A DNA stretch of 5,965 nucleotides from positions 1 through 5,965 of the forward strand of contig SDZP01000221.1 of the NCBI GenBank assembly GCA_004144935.1, in the 5' to 3' direction. Below the pieces are notes generated by a model. It saw only the letters and a program-made list of their open reading frames with translations, was not told the DNA's origin and did no database searches. Every line of letters starts with the position of its first letter. Positions within the stretch are counted from its first letter, which is position 1. This DNA is from Caulobacteraceae bacterium (GTDB lineage: Bacteria > Pseudomonadota > Alphaproteobacteria > Caulobacterales > Caulobacteraceae). Both the position numbers and the translations under genes were made by a program. Shown piece after piece: positions 5,588 to 5,965 of the stretch.

Positions 5588-5965
5588 ACGACCCGCCCCT
5601 TGAGCGAGGTCAGCCAGGGGACCAGCAGGGCGTTCACCTCTTCCGGCCGCTCCTGCTGGGTCCAGTGGCCGCAGCCTTCCAGCACATGGGCGCCCTCGAG
5701 GTTGGGGACCTGGCCGCGCAGGGTGGCGATCGGGTCCTGGGCCATGCCGAAGGCGGTGAAGGCGCCGTCGCGGTCGCCGGCGATGAAGAAGGCCGGCTGC
5801 TCGATCCTGCGGTCCTTGAACGGCTGCAGGAATTTCCAATCGCGGGTATGGTTGCGATAGCGGCTGAGCGGTCCGAAGAAGCCGGACCGGGTGAACTCGC
5901 CGACGTAGTAGTCGAGGTCCGCTTGGCTGAGCCAGGCCGGGAACGGGTCCGGGTCCGGCAGGCCG
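5584..5965 (-). CDS. Epoxide hydrolase-type alpha/beta hydrolase, C-terminal part
   Basis: The last 126 aa of an alpha/beta hydrolase; its 5' end lies beyond the right edge, so the nucleophile and oxyanion-hole segments are not visible. The part seen matches soluble epoxide hydrolases: a lid segment DLDYYVGEFTRSGFFGPLSRYRN with the conserved lid Tyr in RYRN; AGDRDGAF with the second Asp as the likely charge-relay acid; and GCGHWTQQERPEEVN with the catalytic His. CGHWTQ is also found in the mammalian enzyme. The lid tyrosine supports epoxide opening over plain ester hydrolysis, but related haloacid dehalogenases cannot be excluded without the N-terminus. The stop codon overlaps the TetR stop in a shared CTAG (5584-5587). 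It is convergent with the operon, so not cotranscribed, but its chemistry could follow an epoxidising flavoprotein. Confidence 0.88.
   Translation of the reverse strand, partial: GLPDPDPFPAWLSQADLDYYVGEFTRSGFFGPLSRYRNHTRDWKFLQPFKDRRIEQPAFFIAGDRDGAFTAFGMAQDPIATLRGQVPNLEGAHVLEGCGHWTQQERPEEVNALLVPWLTSLKGRVV

Overview
The window is high-GC, gene-dense DNA. Nearly every codon of the real genes ends in G or C. Start codons include GTG and probably TTG, and several genes overlap by a few bases. This fits a proteobacterium, most likely an alphaproteobacterium of the Caulobacter/Phenylobacterium/Sphingomonas kind. That assignment is inferred from composition and gene style, because there is no rRNA, tRNA or other marker gene.

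Layout from left to right. (1) A minus-strand MarR-family repressor of the two-cysteine OhrR type occupies about 51-524. (2) A 144-bp divergent intergenic region (525-668) carries a sharply AT-rich island with a perfect 16-bp palindrome at 633-648. (3) A tightly packed plus-strand operon follows: two small unrecognised proteins (68 and 88 aa), a D-aminoacylase-like amidohydrolase, an FAD-dependent monooxygenase-like flavoprotein, and an NTF2/SnoaL-fold protein of PhzA/PhzB type. The first three genes overlap one another, and the last two follow gaps of 22 and 14 bp with good ribosome binding sites. (4) A 76-bp gap with a GC-rich hairpin precedes a TetR-family regulator on the same strand. (5) A minus-strand alpha/beta hydrolase of the soluble epoxide hydrolase type enters from the right edge. 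Its 5' part lies outside the window, and its stop codon overlaps that of the TetR gene within one CTAG.

Taken together this looks like a small, uncharacterised catabolic or tailoring operon under a possibly peroxide-sensing MarR repressor, with a second TetR-type control point. The flavoprotein, the NTF2-fold protein and the epoxide hydrolase could act in sequence on an oxygenated, possibly epoxide-containing substrate, while the amidohydrolase would cut an amide or cyclic amide. The substrate cannot be read from the sequence. The least explained parts are the two small coupled genes at the head of the operon and the amidohydrolase, which appears to lack two of the usual metal-binding histidines.

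There is no evidence for mobile elements, CRISPR arrays, tRNA or rRNA genes. No stretch longer than 300 bp lacks a gene.
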